From: Flavobacterium glaciei
GTDB taxonomy: Bacteria > Bacteroidota > Bacteroidia > Flavobacteriales > Flavobacteriaceae
Reading direction: 5' to 3'
DNA length: 64,000 nucleotides
Assembly (NCBI RefSeq): GCF_003350545.1
Contig: NZ_QQBA01000003.1
Span: 186,001-250,000, forward strand
Below are positions 26,157-35,099 of the stretch, piece after piece (the stretch's first letter is position 1; each line of letters starts with the position of its first letter). The notes under the pieces are model-generated. The model made no database searches. It saw nothing but the letters and a program-made list of their open reading frames with translations, and was not told where the DNA came from. The position numbers were made by a program, and so were the translations under genes.

Positions 26157-28427
26157 ATGAAGAATTATAAAAACACAGTTTTTTATTTGGTGATAACGGG
26201 CGGATTTACTGCTTTGATGTATTGGATTATAACCAAAGGAAAGCATTTAGAAGTTGCCAAAACGATAGTGACACCAGAAAGTGGAAAAGGTTCGTGGGGC
26301 GATTTTTTAGCTTCTATGCAGCATAATTTTCAAGATCCTTTAGCTATACTTTTAGCACAAATCATTACCATCATTCTTGTCGCCCGTGTTTTTGGTTGGA
26401 TTTTCAAAAAAATAGGGCAGCCCTCCGTAATTGGGGAAATAATTGCGGGAATTGTCCTTGGACCGTCATTATTAGGGTTGTATTTTCCTGAATTCTCAGG
26501 AGCTTTGTTTCCCGTTGAATCCTTAGGGAATTTAAAATTTTTGAGTCAAATAGGATTAATCCTTTTTATGTTTGTGATAGGAATGGAACTCGATTTAAAA
26601 GTGCTGAAAAATAAAGCCAATGAAGCAGTAGTAATTAGTCATGCAAGTATCGTGATTCCTTTTGCTCTAGGAATTGGTTTAGCTTATTTTGTGTACAATC
26701 GATTTGCTCCTGAAGGTGTTAAATTCCTTTCCTTCAGTTTGTTTATGGGAATTGCGTTGAGTATCACTGCTTTTCCGGTTTTGGCCAGAATCGTGCAGGA
26801 ACGAGGAATTCACAAAACTAAATTAGGTGCGATTGTCATTACTTGTGCTGCTGCCGATGATATTACGGCTTGGTGTATTTTGGCTGTCGTAATTGCCATA
26901 GTCAAAGCAGGAACTTTCGTTAGTTCGTTGTACATCATTATGTTGGCAGTGCTTTATGTTATCGCGATGATATATATTGTGAAGCCATTTCTAAAACGAA
27001 TTGGAGATTTATATGGTTCTAAGGATACAATCATTAAACCCGTTGTAGCTATCTTCTTTCTGGTGCTTATTATTTCTTCTTATGCTACTGAGGTGATTGG
27101 GATTCATGCCTTATTTGGAGCATTTATGGCGGGAGCAATTATGCCTGATATTCCAAAATTCAGAACCATTTTCATAGAGAAAGTAGAGGATGTGGCGTTG
27201 ATTCTTTTACTCCCTTTATTCTTCGTTTTCACAGGTTTGAAAACTGAAATTGGTCTTCTTAATGATCCGTATTTATGGAAAGTTACCGGTTTTATAATTC
27301 TGGTAGCTGTAGTAGGGAAATTTTTAGGAAGCGCATTGGCAGCCAAATTTGTAGGACAGAGTTGGCGTGACAGTTTAACAATTGGTGCCTTGATGAATAC
27401 TAGAGGTTTAATGGAATTGATTGTTTTAAATATCGGATTAGAGCTCAAAGTGTTGACTCCCGAAGTATTTACTATGATGGTCATTATGGCTTTAGTAACT
27501 ACTTTTATGACAGGACCAGCTCTGGATTTAATCAACTATATTTTTAAAACTAAAGATGGCGTCGAAATTATTGAAGATACTAATTACAATAAATATCGAA
27601 TTCTGATTTCGTTTGGAAACAATGAAAAAGGGAAATCGTTATTGCGAATCGCTAATAGTTTAATAAAAAAACAGAAAAGTACTTCTAGTATTACCGTAAT
27701 GCATTTGTCTTTGAGTGATGAGGTGCATACCTTTAATTTGGAAGACATAGAAAAAAATAGTTTTTATCCTATAGTTGAGGAGTCTCAATTGCTCAAACAG
27801 GATATCACCACCATTTTTAAAGCTACAATGGATATTGAAACTGAAATTGCTGATGTCGCTAATCAAGGTGATTATGATTTGTTGCTGGTAGGTTTAGGAA
27901 AATCTATTTTTGAAGGAACCATTCTTGGGAAGGTAATCGGTTTTACAACCAGAATAATTAATCCGGATCGTTTGATCGATAAGTTTACAGGAAAAGAAGG
28001 CTTGTTTGAAAACTCTCCATTTGATGAAAGAACGAGACAGATTATTTCTAAGACCAAAATGCCAATTGGGATTTTGATTGACAAAGATTTGCAACATGTA
28101 AAGCATGTTTTTTTTCCTATTTTTAGCCCCGAAGATTCGTTTGTTATTGATTATGTCCAAAAATTAATATTCAATAATAACTCTAAAATTGTTATTTTAG
28201 ATGTTAATGGACATCTTACAACTAATTTTGTAATGAACAGCGCTATTGATTCTTTAGAACAAAAGTATCCAAACAATATCAGTATCATATCTGATAAAAT
28301 AATTAAAGAAGAATTTTTGGCGCAGCAGGATTTAATGCTGATTAGTCTCGAAAGTTGGAAAGCACTCGTGGATTCCAGAAGTGATTGGTTGAGCGGAGTT
28401 CCTTCCGTACTAATTTTAAAACAATAA
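26157..28427 (+). CDS. cation:proton antiporter, CPA2 family with C-terminal USP-like region
   Basis: Membrane protein of 756 residues. After an N-terminal helix, residues about 65-465 form a Na+/H+ exchanger domain of 12-13 helices with FKKIGQPSVIGEIIAGIVLGPS at its start and the paired acids of the CPA2 core in CAAADDITAW (DD motif). GALMNTRGLMELIVLNIGL is the second conserved helix. Residues about 480-756 form a cytoplasmic region like tandem universal-stress domains, as in plant CHX exchangers. The Gdx/SugE gene starts one base after its stop. Confidence 0.9.
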   Translation: MKNYKNTVFYLVITGGFTALMYWIITKGKHLEVAKTIVTPESGKGSWGDFLASMQHNFQDPLAILLAQIITIILVARVFGWIFKKIGQPSVIGEIIAGIVLGPSLLGLYFPEFSGALFPVESLGNLKFLSQIGLILFMFVIGMELDLKVLKNKANEAVVISHASIVIPFALGIGLAYFVYNRFAPEGVKFLSFSLFMGIALSITAFPVLARIVQERGIHKTKLGAIVITCAAADDITAWCILAVVIAIVKAGTFVSSLYIIMLAVLYVIAMIYIVKPFLKRIGDLYGSKDTIIKPVVAIFFLVLIISSYATEVIGIHALFGAFMAGAIMPDIPKFRTIFIEKVEDVALILLLPLFFVFTGLKTEIGLLNDPYLWKVTGFIILVAVVGKFLGSALAAKFVGQSWRDSLTIGALMNTRGLMELIVLNIGLELKVLTPEVFTMMVIMALVTTFMTGPALDLINYIFKTKDGVEIIEDTNYNKYRILISFGNNEKGKSLLRIANSLIKKQKSTSSITVMHLSLSDEVHTFNLEDIEKNSFYPIVEESQLLKQDITTIFKATMDIETEIADVANQGDYDLLLVGLGKSIFEGTILGKVIGFTTRIINPDRLIDKFTGKEGLFENSPFDERTRQIISKTKMPIGILIDKDLQHVKHVFFPIFSPEDSFVIDYVQKLIFNNNSKIVILDVNGHLTTNFVMNSAIDSLEQKYPNNISIISDKIIKEEFLAQQDLMLISLESWKALVDSRSDWLSGVPSVLILKQ

Positions 28428-28428
28428 G

Positions 28429-28758
28429 ATGAACTGGATATTATTGATTATTGGTGGTCTTTTTGAAGTGGGTTTTGCCACTTGTTTGGGCAAAGCCAAA
28501 GAAAGTTCTGGAATGGCAACTACATTATGGTTGGGTGGATTTTTGATTTGTTTGACAATTAGTATGATCTTGCTTTACAAAGCTTCACAAACATTGCCTA
28601 TTGGAACGGCCTATGCAGTTTGGACCGGAATTGGAGCAGTGGGTACGGTTCTCGTTGGGATTTTTGTGTTTAAAGAACCAGCAGATTTTTGGCGTATATT
28701 TTTTATCACCACTTTAATTAGTTCTATTATTGGTTTGAAATTTGTTTCGAGCCATTAG
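28429..28758 (+). CDS. sugE: small multidrug resistance family exporter, Gdx/SugE type
   Basis: Four-helix inner-membrane protein of 109 residues. The essential Glu is at residue 13 in GGLFEVGFATCLGKA, which matches the GLFEV-(G/W)-x-A pattern of guanidinium exporters (Gdx, formerly SugE) better than the polyaromatic-cation pumps such as EmrE. It follows the antiporter gene with a single-base gap, so the two are probably translated from one mRNA. Its stop codon overlaps by four bases with the end of the convergent DUF5686 gene. No guanidine riboswitch was recognised upstream of the pair. Confidence 0.85.
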   Translation: MNWILLIIGGLFEVGFATCLGKAKESSGMATTLWLGGFLICLTISMILLYKASQTLPIGTAYAVWTGIGAVGTVLVGIFVFKEPADFWRIFFITTLISSIIGLKFVSSH

Positions 28759-31253
28759 AGCCCCAAATTAAGTACGAAACTTATTTTTACGGCAATGTTA
28801 TCTTGAAATTTACTCAGTTGGTTTGGGCCATATCGGTAAAATCCGCCTAATCCCAAGCCATTGTAAATTTGGTTCAGCTCTATTCCAGATTCGAAATAAC
28901 CTTTGTCCAAGGTTTTGTAATCCAATCCCACATGTTGTTCTGGTTTTCGTAAATTTCCCCAAGCCATTCTTGAAACAAGAACTAAGGAAGGCTTTACTTT
29001 TTTGAATAATGTTACGCGGCTAAAGCCATGTTTGAATTGAAAATAAGCATATTGACTGGAGAAAAATTCATTAAAAAACATTGTTTCAAAGCTGTTTTTT
29101 CCTGCAAAAGTGATTCTTTGCATAATGGTTTCCTTGGTAATATTATTAGGGGAGGTATTGTACAAATGTGTCAGTGGTACATCGCCAAAAGTATAGCTAG
29201 CTTCAAAAAGTAAACTTGTTTTTTGACCGTTTAAATATTTCTTTTCGTACTCTGTTTTAAAATCGAATTTGCTGAATTCAAAATCATTTTGCAAGACATT
29301 AGGCAGTGATTGTGTGTATTGAAAAGTGAATTTTGGGAAACGTTTTTCTACTTCAATTCGTCCTGTAGGCGTTTGCATGTAATCGCTGAAAGGATTCCAA
29401 CGCAAAGAAACCATTGCGGTAGTCATGATGTAACTCGTATATGATTTCTCGTTTAAGTTGAATATATAATTGAATTTTGGTTCTATTGCAGCACGGGAAA
29501 GTTCCCATAAGCTCTCTGTTTTTGGTATAATTTTGGTTTCTATAAATGTTTTCCAACTCACATGATTGTAAAAAGTACTTATGTTTATGGGTCTTGGGTC
29601 ATAGATTTTGAATGCTTTTTTTTCTATTGTAAATACGCTGCTTGCAATTTCACGAATGTCATCAGTATAGGAAAAGCCAATCCAAGAATTAGAAAATTTG
29701 CCCAAGCGAGTTGCCATTCCCAAATGATATTTAAAATTGCCATCTTTTGTTCCATAAGCGGTGTATCCTTCAATTCTGAATTTTTTTGAAAATTGTTCAT
29801 TGGTGATTCCGCCCATTCCCAATCTAAATCCTTCGTAATTATTATAGCTGAATAATTTGCGTAAGTCTAAGTCAATTTTTCCAATTGGTAAATATCCGTT
29901 GATGATTTTTCGTCCAAAACGGATGCGGCTTTCAATTCGTTTTTTGACTGAAATGCTATCTAATGCTAAATACGTTTTTTGGCTTCGGCTGTCTAAACTG
30001 TCTTTTCTGTAAGTGTCCCAAAAACGTTCCGGTTTGTTAATTGCATCGTCTTTGATTTCGATATAAATTGCCGATTTTTTAATTTGTATTGGAGTGTTAT
30101 ACTGAATTTCAAAATTGTTTGTATGCGAAATTAAATAGGTAAAATCCGAGGCGACTTTCTTCCTTTTTTTAAAATTTTGTTCTACATCGCCATCAAATTG
30201 TATGGTTCCGCCAAGGATTTTTATATCGTCATCATTCTTGCCTTTTACAATTTTAAACGTTTTGTCTGTTGGAAACCATAAATTTTCATTAGCAATGTAT
30301 TTAAAATCATGAATTCCGCTAATGTCAAGAACGCCTTTTATTCGCATTACAGCTTTGGCAATTGCAAAATTATTTTGGTCAATATAAAGCACTCCTTCCA
30401 GTCCTGATGCTTTTCTACTTTTCTTATTTTTGAAGTAAATCATTAAGGTATTTCTGCCATCAATAATAAGTGAATCTAAGAGTGTGTAGTTGTAATCGTT
30501 TAGCGCATCATTCGCAATTGGACTATTGTATTTAGTTTCAAAAAGCTCGTAACTGGAATCATAAATAGAGAAGGACTGCAAATTAAAAGCAATGATTTCA
30601 TAAATAGGTTGCTTGAAACCTGCCATTTTGGTTCCTAAAATGGTTTCTTTTAATCGGGCATTTGCAAATTGATATTGAGATACTTTTTCAGTTTGAAAAA
30701 GATGCTGCTTACTAATGGCTTCTTTGAATTTATAATCGGATGAATCAATTTTTGAGAATTGTTTTCTTAAATATTTTTTGACAAAAACAGAGTCGATTCT
30801 TCCGTCAATGGAGTCAGGATTTGCACTTACAATGAGTTTATTATAAGATTTAAACTCAAAACTGCGGAGCTTTTTTTGAGGATTATTATTGTCTTTATTT
30901 TTGATTGCCTTCTGTATAATTGCTAAGGCTGGGTTTTCATTTGAAATTTTTACTTCATTCAAATTATCTGTTTTTTGAGAAAGAACAACCACATAATAAT
31001 TTTTGTTTTTTTCGATGGTAATCCTAGCTTTGGTAAAACCAATATACGAAATATCAAAAGCTGTAAAGGGAATTGCTGTTGTTATACTAAACTTCCCATC
31101 AACATCTGAGATGGAGCTTAGACCATTATTTGTGGTAATCGTGGCAAATGGTAATGGATTATTAGTTGTGGATTCTTTTACAACACCATTTATCTGGAAT
31201 TGTGCCTGCAGCGAAAGCGTTAAAAAAAAGAATAACAAACACAATTGCTTCAT
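28755..31253 (-). CDS. DUF5686 protein with carboxypeptidase-like regulatory domain
   Basis: Exported 832-residue protein. Residues 1-18 are a signal peptide ending LQAQ; residues about 20-105 are a CarboxypepD_reg-like domain (GVVKESTTNNPLPFATI, then DVDGKFSI); the remainder matches DUF5686, a Bacteroidota-only family predicted to form an outer-membrane beta barrel, ending in an aromatic-rich strand with the C-terminal pattern KISFVLNLGL. The function is unknown; related proteins are single-gene units. It is convergent with sugE and upstream it faces the frr scar region. Confidence 0.85.
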   Translation of the reverse strand: MKQLCLLFFFLTLSLQAQFQINGVVKESTTNNPLPFATITTNNGLSSISDVDGKFSITTAIPFTAFDISYIGFTKARITIEKNKNYYVVVLSQKTDNLNEVKISNENPALAIIQKAIKNKDNNNPQKKLRSFEFKSYNKLIVSANPDSIDGRIDSVFVKKYLRKQFSKIDSSDYKFKEAISKQHLFQTEKVSQYQFANARLKETILGTKMAGFKQPIYEIIAFNLQSFSIYDSSYELFETKYNSPIANDALNDYNYTLLDSLIIDGRNTLMIYFKNKKSRKASGLEGVLYIDQNNFAIAKAVMRIKGVLDISGIHDFKYIANENLWFPTDKTFKIVKGKNDDDIKILGGTIQFDGDVEQNFKKRKKVASDFTYLISHTNNFEIQYNTPIQIKKSAIYIEIKDDAINKPERFWDTYRKDSLDSRSQKTYLALDSISVKKRIESRIRFGRKIINGYLPIGKIDLDLRKLFSYNNYEGFRLGMGGITNEQFSKKFRIEGYTAYGTKDGNFKYHLGMATRLGKFSNSWIGFSYTDDIREIASSVFTIEKKAFKIYDPRPINISTFYNHVSWKTFIETKIIPKTESLWELSRAAIEPKFNYIFNLNEKSYTSYIMTTAMVSLRWNPFSDYMQTPTGRIEVEKRFPKFTFQYTQSLPNVLQNDFEFSKFDFKTEYEKKYLNGQKTSLLFEASYTFGDVPLTHLYNTSPNNITKETIMQRITFAGKNSFETMFFNEFFSSQYAYFQFKHGFSRVTLFKKVKPSLVLVSRMAWGNLRKPEQHVGLDYKTLDKGYFESGIELNQIYNGLGLGGFYRYGPNQLSKFQDNIAVKISFVLNLGL

Positions 31254-31311
31254 AAATAGGGTTTACTGCAAAACGGGTATAATCTCATTTTGGTATCGCA
31301 AAAATAACAAT

Positions 31312-31385
31312 AAAAAAATCCGTCTCGTAAGACTGCCCCTTAAAAAGTTAGATACTATTTGGGGGTAAATCTACAAGACGGGTTT
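31312..31385 (-). terminator. relic frr-type terminator
   Basis: Read on the minus strand, AAACCCGTCTTGTAG (complement of 31371-31385) pairs with the complement of 31316-31330 (one mismatch, two G-U pairs) across a 40-base loop, followed by seven Ts. The loop contains a GACTGCCCCTTAAAAAGTTAG stretch. The arm sequence GACGGGTTT matches the live frr terminator at 31854-31888, consistent with a duplicated gene end. Confidence 0.55.
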
Positions 31386-31404
31386 AAAATAATTTAAATG
31401 GTAT

Positions 31405-31443
31405 TTACATTTTCATAATTTCTGCTTCTTTCATTACTAGAAG
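31405..31443 (-). pseudogene. remnant of a second frr 3' end
   Basis: Read on the minus strand, this stretch encodes LLVMKEAEIMKM and a stop, against LLVVKEAEIMKV and stop at the end of intact frr (31908). Nucleotide differences are mostly at third codon positions, so the copy diverged while coding. Homology stops abruptly upstream at 31444. Together with the relic terminator it marks a former frr end left behind by an insertion or gene replacement. The 31254-31907 gap holds this relic, two 98-base direct repeats, nested palindromes and the live terminator. Confidence 0.65.
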
Positions 31444-31464
31444 TTGCCCAGCTCGAGCTAACAT

Positions 31465-31562
31465 CCCGCTCATGGACACAAACTATATTGTAACAGACTT
31501 TAATTTTTAAATGCCACTACAAACCAAAATTATATTAATCAATAACGAGCATTACGAGTGGG
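31465..31562 (+). repeat. 98-base direct repeat, copy 1
   Basis: Runs from CCCGCTCATGGACACAA to GAGTGGG. It aligns without gaps to 31720-31817 with about 14 mismatches by eye (about 86% identity). The best conserved part is TATATTAATCAATAACGAGC. No coding potential is evident. Confidence 0.8.
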
Positions 31563-31721
31563 ACGCTCGCGCGGAATGTCATTAAGTTTAGGAATTATCC
31601 CCATGATTTTGTGATTCCGACGAAGGAGGAATGGCAACAAACGTGAGCAACAAACAGAGATTCCTCCTTCGTCGGAATGACAAATAAACTCTTAACCTTA
31701 TGACATTCCGCGCGAACGTCC
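31561..31721. repeat. nested palindrome between the 98-base repeats
   Basis: Outer arms of 28 bases, 31561-31588 (GGACGCTCGCGCGGAATGTC...) and 31694-31721, pair with three mismatches. Inner arms of 19 bases, ATTCCGACGAAGGAGGAAT (31614-31632) and its exact complement (31660-31678), enclose a 27-base loop. The inner word resembles a short repeat common in Bacteroidota genomes. Confidence 0.8.
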
Positions 31722-31817
31722 CGCTCTTGGACACAATCGATATTGTAAGATACTTAAATTTTTAAACACTACCAGAAACCAAAGTTATATTAATCAATAA
31801 CGAGCATCACAAGTGGG
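31720..31817 (+). repeat. 98-base direct repeat, copy 2
   Basis: Second copy, from CCCGCTCTTGGACACAA to CAAGTGGG, same length as copy 1. Its minus strand contains TAACTTTG, a possible -7 promoter box, and copy 1 has TAATTTTG at the same place. That may be chance. Confidence 0.8.
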
Positions 31818-31853
31818 TCCCTTGCGCTACCGGCGGAGATATTAAAAAAACTA

Positions 31854-31888
31854 AAAACCCGTCCAATTATAATAATAGGACGGGTTTT
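31854..31888 (-). terminator. frr terminator
   Basis: AAAACCCGTCC (31854-31864) pairs perfectly with GGACGGGTTTT (31878-31888); on the minus strand the stem runs into TTTTTAGTTTTTTT. It lies 19 bases after the frr stop. Confidence 0.9.
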
Positions 31889-31907
31889 AATATAAGTTGA
31901 AGTAGTT

Positions 31908-32471
31908 TTACACCTTCATGATTTCAGCTTCTTTCACCACTAAAAGTTCATCAATTTTACGGATAAACGTATTGGTTAAGTTTTGCACTTCTTCTTCGGC
32001 ACTTTTGCAGATGTCTTCGGAGGTTCCTTCTTTTTCTAATTTTTTAATATCTGTATTTGCATCTTTTCTTGCATTTCGAATTCCAACTTTAGCATCTTCT
32101 GCTTCCACTTTGGCTTGCTTAGCAAGATCGCGTCTTCTTTCCTCAGTTAATGCGGGAACGCTAATGATAATTACATCACCGTTATTCATTGGATTAAAAC
32201 CAATATTAGCTACCATAATTGCTTTTTCAATTACTTGCAACATATTTTTTTCAAAAGGCTGCAACGTGATTGTTCTGGCATCGGGAACACTAATTTTTGA
32301 TACTTGTGAAAGTGGTGTAGCAGATCCGTAATAATCTACAAAAACACTTCCAAGCATAGCTGGAGATGCTTTTCCTGCACGAATATTCAAAAATTCTTTT
32401 TCTAAATGCGCAATAGAACCTGTCATAGATTCTTTAGTACTATCTAATATAAATTCAATTTCTTCAGTCAT
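31908..32471 (-). CDS. frr: ribosome recycling factor
   Basis: RRF splits post-termination ribosomes together with EF-G. The 187-residue protein has the three-helix-bundle signature: HLEKEFLNIRAGKASPAML, the SVFVDYYGSATPLSQVSKISVPDARTI domain II segment and ALTEERRRDLAKQAK. The length matches E. coli RRF (185). It is downstream of pyrH on the same strand, the usual bacterial order, with an 81-base gap containing a TCTAA-type palindrome. The 3' end exists twice (see remnant at 31405-31443). Confidence 0.97.
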   Translation of the reverse strand: MTEEIEFILDSTKESMTGSIAHLEKEFLNIRAGKASPAMLGSVFVDYYGSATPLSQVSKISVPDARTITLQPFEKNMLQVIEKAIMVANIGFNPMNNGDVIIISVPALTEERRRDLAKQAKVEAEDAKVGIRNARKDANTDIKKLEKEGTSEDICKSAEEEVQNLTNTFIRKIDELLVVKEAEIMKV

Positions 32472-32490
32472 AATTTAGATCTTTGGATTT

Positions 32491-32543
32491 TTAGATTTTT
32501 AGATCTTTAGACTGTCTGACAATCTAAAAGTCTAACAATCTAA
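32491..32543. repeat. TCTAA-type palindromic repeat between pyrH and frr
   Basis: Arms 32491-32511 (TTAGATTTTTAGATCTTTAGA) and 32523-32543 pair over 21 bases with three mismatches. The same word set flanks the terminator at 42131-42253. It occupies most of the spacer of the pyrH-frr transcript. Confidence 0.6.
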
Positions 32544-32552
32544 TTTGTCTAT

Positions 32553-33260
32553 TTATATATTTACTACGGTTCCTATATTTTCGCCTTCGCAGATTTTCAA
32601 TAAGTTTCCTACTTTATTCATGTCGAAAACAACGATAGGTAATTTATTTTCTTGACTTAGCGTAAATGCAGTCGTATCCATTACATTCAATCCTTTTTTA
32701 AGTACATCTTCAAAGGAAATAAAATCGAATTTCACAGCAGATGCATTTTTTTCTGGATCACAATCATAAACACCATCCACGCGAGTTCCTTTTAAAATCA
32801 CATTGGCATTTATCTCAATACCGCGTAAAACCGCTGCTGTATCGGTTGTAAAATATGGATTTCCGGTTCCGGCTCCAAAGATTACGATTCTTCCTTTCTC
32901 AAGATGACGATCAGCTCTTCTTTTAATATAAGGTTCTGCTATGGATTCCATTTTCAGTGCCGTTTGCAAACGGGTTTTCATTCCTTTTTCTTCCAGTGCG
33001 CCTTGTAGTGCCATTCCATTTATTACCGTGGCCAACATTCCCATGTAATCTCCTTGAACTCTGTCCATTCCTGCACTCGCCCCTGCAACTCCTCTAAAAA
33101 TATTTCCACCACCTATTACAATGGCTATTTCTACTCCTTTATCATGAATTTGCTTGATCTCGTCAGCATAATCAGCAAGTCTTTTTGGGTCAATTCCGTA
33201 TTGTAAGTCGCCCATTAAAGCTTCGCCACTTAGTTTTAGAAGAATTCTTTTATATTTCAT
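32553..33260 (-). CDS. pyrH: UMP kinase
   Basis: PyrH phosphorylates UMP to UDP in pyrimidine nucleotide synthesis. The amino-acid-kinase fold shows [41 protein letters not shown] and the [17 protein letters not shown] substrate loop, all intact. The length of 235 is normal. It sits between a patatin-like gene (68 bases upstream, same strand) and frr downstream, so patatin-pyrH-frr may form one transcript. pyrC, in the same pathway, is elsewhere in this window (45161). Confidence 0.97.
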   Translation of the reverse strand: MKYKRILLKLSGEALMGDLQYGIDPKRLADYADEIKQIHDKGVEIAIVIGGGNIFRGVAGASAGMDRVQGDYMGMLATVINGMALQGALEEKGMKTRLQTALKMESIAEPYIKRRADRHLEKGRIVIFGAGTGNPYFTTDTAAVLRGIEINANVILKGTRVDGVYDCDPEKNASAVKFDFISFEDVLKKGLNVMDTTAFTLSQENKLPIVVFDMNKVGNLLKICEGENIGTVVNI

Positions 33261-33328
33261 GTGTGTGTTGAGTTGATTGGTGCAAATATAGACATATTCT
33301 GATTTTTAAAAAAAGTGTTGCTTAAATT

Positions 33329-34108
33329 TTATAAATTAAGTTTTTCAAATGATTTTTTTGCAGCTTCATATCCAATATTGAAAACGGCATCCATCTTAAC
33401 TTTACTAGTTTCAAAAGTACTGTACAGGCATAAATCCTTGGGTTCTATCACCCAATCACAAATATTAAATTTATGCATATTTGAATTTGCCGAAAGAATA
33501 TCAAAAGCTCGTGTGGTTACCGCTTTTATAGAACGTAAATCTTTAGCGTCTATTTTCTGAATAGGACTCACATAGACTCCTATTACAGTATCACATTGTC
33601 CTTGTAAAATATCAGTGGGAAAGTGGTTTAATATTCCGCCGTCACTGTATATGTTTCCATCTATTTCATACGGCGACAAAATTCCTGGGAAAGCAGAAGA
33701 GGCTAAAATGGCATCAACGATTTTTGTTTTGGGACCAAATACTTTTAATTTACCCCGAATCATGTCGGTTGCTGTAATTTGAATCGGAATTTTTAAATCG
33801 CTTAAAACAGCATCGCCAAAAATACTGTGAAAATAAATGCGGAAGGATTCGGAATCAATTAGTCCAGCTTTTTTAAACGTGAAGTGTTTCCAATGAAAAA
33901 GATAAATGGATTTGAAAAATTCCAAAATCTCCTCGGGTGTTTTTCCCCAAGCATATAATGCACCTACGATTGATCCGGCGCTAGTTCCCGCAATTTGACA
34001 TGGTTTGATGTCTTGTTCTTCTAGGAATTTTATAACGCCAGCATGTGCTAAACCTTTAGAGCCTCCTCCAGAAAGTACTAATCCTATCGATTTTGTTTTT
34101 AAATCCAT
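33329..34108 (-). CDS. patatin-like phospholipase (RssA-type)
   Basis: Cytoplasmic lipid acyl hydrolase of 259 residues. The oxyanion loop GGGSKG is at residues 14-19, the nucleophile is Ser43 in GTSAGS, and the catalytic Asp is in SDGGILNHFP. No signal peptide or C-terminal barrel, so this is the short RssA/YchK-like form rather than the secreted PlpD form. It is upstream of pyrH on the same strand. Physiological substrate unknown. Confidence 0.88.
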   Translation of the reverse strand: MDLKTKSIGLVLSGGGSKGLAHAGVIKFLEEQDIKPCQIAGTSAGSIVGALYAWGKTPEEILEFFKSIYLFHWKHFTFKKAGLIDSESFRIYFHSIFGDAVLSDLKIPIQITATDMIRGKLKVFGPKTKIVDAILASSAFPGILSPYEIDGNIYSDGGILNHFPTDILQGQCDTVIGVYVSPIQKIDAKDLRSIKAVTTRAFDILSANSNMHKFNICDWVIEPKDLCLYSTFETSKVKMDAVFNIGYEAAKKSFEKLNL

Positions 34109-34186
34109 CTCTATTATTTGTTATAAAATTACTCTTTTTGTGGAATTGAAAGTGATATATGTCATGTTTAAAATTCAGTTTTATGG

Positions 34187-34194
34187 TAACTTTG
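34187..34194 (+). promoter_or_regulatory. -7 promoter box TAACTTTG upstream of the thioredoxin-like gene
   Basis: TAnnTTTG match ending 19 bases before the ATG at 34214; a poor -33 candidate (GTTTA) lies near 34166. Confidence 0.45.
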
Positions 34195-34213
34195 TCAAAA
34201 CAAATTACTTATT

Positions 34214-34837
34214 ATGAAAATTCCAGTAGCCAAAGCATTGTTTAACAGTCATTCCTATTCTGAATATAGAAAGCTTGTTTCTGATTTATTATTGGAAGGA
34301 AAATCAACCGGTAATGAACAATCCGAAGATTTGACTCACTACAGTACATTAAATGAAACTCGTATGAATCGTTTGGATAAAACAATCAAAATTACGGATG
34401 AAAACAATGGTAAATTAAAAGCATTAAATAACGAATATATTTGGTTAGTGATTTCTGAAGGTTGGTGTGGGGATGCTGCACAATTATTACCAATTATAAA
34501 TAAGATGGCAGTAGAATCAGGCAAAATTGATTTGAAGATAGTGTTGCGAGATGAAAACGAAGAGTTGATGAATTTGTTTTTGACTAATAAAAATAAAGCT
34601 ATTCCAATATTGATAGTAGTAGATAAAGAAACAGGAAGTATTTATGGAAAATGGGGCCCAAGGCCAAAATCAGCAGCCGATTTGATTATTGAATATAAGA
34701 AAGAATTTGGAGTTATTGATGAAACAGCAAAAACCAACTTGCAATTGTGGTATTTGCATGATAAAGGAATCAGTACCCAAAATGAGTTGATTAATATGAT
34801 GCTTGATTTAGAACAAAAGAATATTCAAAATGGATAA
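34214..34837 (+). CDS. thioredoxin-fold family protein with a single-cysteine active site
   Basis: A 207-residue protein resembling the Thioredoxin_9-like group. The active-site region reads EGWCGDAAQ, so the second Cys of the usual CxxC is Ala; this excludes normal two-cysteine disulfide exchange. The thioredoxin cis-Pro region is AIPILIVVD, and KWGPRP follows. No signal peptide is present, so it is likely cytoplasmic. Neighbours are the divergent patatin gene and, 448 bases on, truB on the other strand. Function unknown. Confidence 0.75.
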   Translation: MKIPVAKALFNSHSYSEYRKLVSDLLLEGKSTGNEQSEDLTHYSTLNETRMNRLDKTIKITDENNGKLKALNNEYIWLVISEGWCGDAAQLLPIINKMAVESGKIDLKIVLRDENEELMNLFLTNKNKAIPILIVVDKETGSIYGKWGPRPKSAADLIIEYKKEFGVIDETAKTNLQLWYLHDKGISTQNELINMMLDLEQKNIQNG

Positions 34838-35099
34838 CTTTTATGATTTTTAGTGTTTTATAAGTGTTAAAAAAATCCATTTTAGCATAATAAATTAGTC
34901 ATTTGGTATAAAATTTTTAATGTAAAACACACCTGAAGTTCTATTTTTATTGAGGTTAAACATTTAAATGTATTTATTTTATTATTTATGTTGTATATCA
35001 GAAAAAAGTCGTATATTGGTGACTGCCAACCAAGTCTATTATTAATTTACTTTTTTTATAGGTGTTTAAATATTGTTTCACAATTTAAAAAACATCATT

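Noticed and set aside
31331..31351. GACTGCCCCTTAAAAAGTTAG resembles the terminal repeat of IS3-type insertion sequences
   Set aside because: Only one end is present, there is no transposase or partner repeat within reach, and the stretch lies in the loop of the relic terminator.
31465..31817. CRISPR-like spaced repeats
   Set aside because: Only two 98-base copies with 86% identity and a palindromic interval; no array of short identical repeats and no cas genes.
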